Shown in pieces: positions 61,401 to 64,000 of a stretch of 64,000 nucleotides of DNA. Position numbers and translations under genes: made by a program. The notes below the pieces were generated by a model. That model searched no databases and was not told where the DNA came from. It saw nothing but the letters and a program-made list of their open reading frames with translations. Where the stretch lies: contig CAUYUJ010016305.1 in NCBI GenBank assembly GCA_963575745.1, forward strand, positions 395,001 through 459,000, written 5' to 3'. The stretch is from Prorocentrum cordatum. Lineage: Eukaryota; Sar; Dinophyceae; Prorocentrales; Prorocentraceae. The stretch's first letter is position 1. Every line of letters starts with the position of its first letter.

Positions 61401-62335
61401 CCCGCCAGGGGTCGGCGATCATGGTCGAAAACCGCCACACCCCAACCGGCAACCCTAAAGGACGGGAAGAGACCATCGACCCCAGAGCCATCGCACAAAA
61501 CATGGCCACCATCCAGCGCCAGCGGCGCCGCTTGTCCTTCAACCTTGAACTCCCACTCAGGGTTCCACCCAGGTCGGGAGAAAACTTGGCAAGGGTCGGG
61601 AAGGATCCCCCTGGCGAACCTCTCTTGCAAGTGCGCTGGCCCTAACCGCAAACGCTGCACTGGGCCATCCAGGTCCTGCGGCAGATTGCCTCGACGCCAG
61701 CTTAGCCTAGCGGGGCAATCAAAATGACGATGTAACAAGCTGCCGATAGCTTCCCCACATATGAGACAGTGCGACGGCAGGGCAGGGTCATGCCTGTGAA
61801 GTCGCGCGTGGCACCAATGCGAGCCAATCACGAGACCTCTGAGAGTCCTCTGCTCACGAATCCCCCACCGCCCGCCTCTCCCACCGTCGTCCTCATCGAG
61901 CTTCCAGCGTCTATGCAGAAGCTCGTTCAAGGGCCGCCAAAAGATGTCACCAGACCAGCCCTGACCACGGTCGATCTTGGCCAATCCTTCCTTGTCCGAG
62001 AAACGCCTAGCAACGAATCGGGCCCTCCTGGCCCGGACCGCCGGGGAGACCTGGCGAAGATCCCAAACCTCCCCCGTGGCCTCCTTCAGGGCCCACGGGC
62101 CCTCAAAAACAGAGCCCACGCGAGAACACGTGAGAAGGAGGGCCGCAATGGGGTCTCGAACACGGGCCCAAGGCCTGGACAACTGAAGCAACTCCTGGCC
62201 CCTGGAAGAAAGGGACTGCACCACCACAGGTGCCAGGCGCCGATCCTTGAGGATCTGGCTGTAGGTGCGGAGAGCATCGGCCGTTAGGATGACCAAAGGA
62301 CCCCGAGCCCAACCTCCCCTCTCACACACACACAC
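61355..62335 (-). pseudogene. LINE ORF2: CCHC knuckle and start of RNase H
   Basis: Same as 48991-49790 for the knuckle (SHCLICGEAI, HRHFDCPA). Here the frame also reads HVLCDGSGVDGLFPSFRVAG and WGVAVFDHDRRPLAGW, the first RNase H strand with its catalytic Asp, before a frame change near 61385 to the downstream ORF. Confidence 0.75.
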
Positions 62336-63814
62336 ATCGAGGCAAACTCAAGGGAGCATCCTTTGGGGCCCCCCCCTTCCGCCCGAACTGCTGCAAGCCG
62401 AACTTGTTTCAGCTTGCCATTGGGGAGGCCCTGGATGCTGGCTCCCCAGAGGGCCTTCGACGCGACGCCTGCCCTAAAAATTGTGCCACCCTGAGCCCCA
62501 GCCGCTCGAAGCGCGAGGACCTTCGCCACTTTTTGCTGGGACTCCACAAATCGCTCGTGCTGGGTGCTCACACGCCGCCTGGCGCCATCAGTGGCGTCCC
62601 CACCAAGGTCCCTGTGAACCTGGGCGCGTACCTCGGCAGGCAAATCGCACTGCCTGGACAACTCCTGTGCCAGCGCCGAGGAGGAAGCAAGTAGGCCTAG
62701 CTTGTTCATGGCAATGGGCAGGCCCATGCGCTGCAGGTCCGTCGTCACAGACCGAAGCGAAGCTGCCAGCTCACGCGTGACGACTGTCTCACCACCGACT
62801 GCATGCAGCGAGACGTCGTCAATGACGTTCTTTATGCACACTGTCGGGTTGCCAACCATGGCCTTGCGCAGCGCCCCAAGCAACAGCAGCCTGGCAAACG
62901 TGGTGGCCCCCGAGCAGCCTGCAATGACCGTGCCGTTCGGCTGGATCACTCGACTGATCGCGCCCCGCCAAGTCACTCGCCTCGGGCCTGGATAAAGGCA
63001 ACAGTACGCTCGCAGGAGCGCGATCGGAAATGAGCTAGCGTGGGCCGCTGTCAGCAACTCTTCGCGCGAAATGCTCGTAAAATTTGCGCAGGCCAAGAAG
63101 AAGTGTCGCCGTGGACAGACCTGGGACGGTGCGCGCGTAGGCGTTCAGAGCATCGTGGACCCACGCACTCTTGTCGCAAGCCGTGCTCGAGCTGAGACCC
63201 CAGAAAAATGTCGCATCCACCGTTCGTTCCCAGGCCGCACAGGGCCCATGCCGAATGCGGCCCCAGACTCTGGCCCAGAAGGGAAGCAGCCCTATGGGCC
63301 TCATCCCTCCCGTGGGCTTGTCTAGAAAGACCACCAAGACTATCCAGAGGCCCCCCCCCCCAGGATGCCGCTCCCAAGCCGTTAGGATCCCCGCAAAAGC
63401 TTCAACCAGAGGCCTGGGGAGCTGAAGAATGAGACGCGGACTGAAGGAGTCCCAGCCCAGGGCCGTCGAGGGGCTGAAAGACGCCGCCGCTCCCAGCACT
63501 TGTTCAGCCGTGATCGGCGGCAGGTCATCAGGGACCGACCACCCACTCGGGGGGCGTTCAGCGTCGCGCGCTGGGTTGGTCCAGATCGGGATCCAATCGC
63601 GCAGAATGCAATCGAGTGCCGCCTGTCCTACAAGCGGCCTGGGGCCTCCTACTTGCACAGTGAAATCCTCGTCACCAAGGACTGGCACAGGAGGCGGAGC
63701 GGGGCCTTTCGAGTACCTGTGGGGCCGACCGACCTGCACGACCGACCGACGACTGAGCCCAGGATCTCCACTTCTTCCGGCCTTCCGCTGTCTCCTGCTG
63801 CACTCTACCGTCAA
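62284..63814 (-). pseudogene. LINE ORF2: reverse transcriptase (second copy)
   Basis: Frames 63814-63035 and 63096-62284 are identical in translation to those of the first copy, including Gly at the motif A Asp position, GCSGATTFAR and VIDDVSL, with the same frame change near 63060. Confidence 0.82.
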
Positions 63815-64000
63815 CTATACGCTGAATGGCATTCACGAAGCCCCCACGACAGGGACCCCCCAGGCCCTGAAAAAGTTCAGCCACCGACAGTCGCGCTAGC
63901 AGAGGTTCCTCAACCTCCTCCAGCAGGTCTTGCAGTGGCCTGGCCGAATCTAGCAGGCGCCGCCGTCGGCCGTCAGTCGCCGCCTTCATATACTGCAAGG
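63815..64000 (-). pseudogene. LINE ORF2: region before RT, cut by window end
   Basis: Minus frame reads RRRLLDSARPLQDLLEEVEE, then LLARLSVAELFQGLGGPCRG and VNAIQRIVDGRVQQETAEGR, the helical segment between endonuclease and RT. Same as the first copy at about 51270-51455. Confidence 0.65.

Larger units (their letters stand above)
55495..64000 (+). repeat. Second copy of 43062 to ~51455 (direct duplication)
   Basis: Sequence after the gap equals 43062 onward at an offset of 12433, then 12544-12545 after the GGA microsatellite. All frames compared from 55555 to 59671 and from 61769 to 63899 are identical to their partners. Between about 60105 and 61505 there are about 35 substitutions or small indels and an expansion of about 110 bp. 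The copy continues beyond the window. Confidence 0.93.
60106..64000 (-). mobile_element. LINE-type retrotransposon, second copy, cut by window end
   Basis: 3' UTR hairpins, C-terminal domain, RNase H, knuckle and RT as in the first copy; the window ends in the segment between RT and endonuclease. Its RNase H to C-terminus frame is intact over 384 codons, unlike the first copy. Confidence 0.85.

Overview
The window reads as nuclear DNA of a dinoflagellate. The main evidence is two copies of the dinoflagellate trans-spliced leader (DinoSL) fused to the 5' ends of retroposed sequences, at 54508-54549 and 32614-32642, both on the minus strand. The rest fits: very high GC with wide local swings, few ordinary genes, many micro- and minisatellites, a degenerate Ty1/copia-type element and a long LINE-type element. 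No prokaryotic operon, rRNA gene, tRNA gene or CRISPR array was seen. Species cannot be fixed from the sequence alone.

Layout. 1-13 kb: GC-rich DNA with degenerate repeats, CCT microsatellites, two plausible unrecognised minus-strand ORFs (3717-4757, 5024-6460) and small exon-like islands. 13.8-14.0 kb: a 178-bp element with Tc1-like ends. 15.3-20.2 kb: three copies of an ~800-bp interspersed repeat around a nested satellite block (16.4-18.2 kb). 20471-29773: a complete but decayed minus-strand copia-type LTR retrotransposon, with 5-bp target duplications, 156/164-bp LTRs, primer-binding site, gag, protease, a post-protease region, RT and RNase H. 31325-32774: a second copy of the Tc1-like element, split by a 1.25-kb retrocopy of a spliced-leader-bearing mRNA with an A-rich tail and ~22-bp target duplications. 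34.6-44.1 kb: an A/C-skewed domain with fragments of unrecognised coding sequence, a 767-bp tandem duplication, a ~101-bp minisatellite and a large inverted-repeat element. 47.56-54.55 kb: a minus-strand LINE-type element (ORF1 with a zinc finger; ORF2 with endonuclease, RT, CCHC knuckle, RNase H and a terminal Cys/His domain). It begins with a spliced leader, ends with a folded 3' UTR and sits inside a GGA microsatellite.

A 100-N gap lies at 55395-55494. Everything after it repeats 43062 to about 51455. Most of the repeat looks identical base for base, except about 1.4 kb of the LINE (47.56-48.96 versus 60.1-61.5 kb), which differs by roughly 35 changes plus a microsatellite expansion. This is either a scaffolding or haplotype artefact or a recent large duplication with local exchange.

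The genes do not form a pathway. The common thread is retroposition: LINE-type machinery appears to act on trans-spliced transcripts, its own and at least one cellular mRNA, so copies carry fossil spliced leaders. All element ORFs seen here are broken by frameshifts or carry lost catalytic residues.
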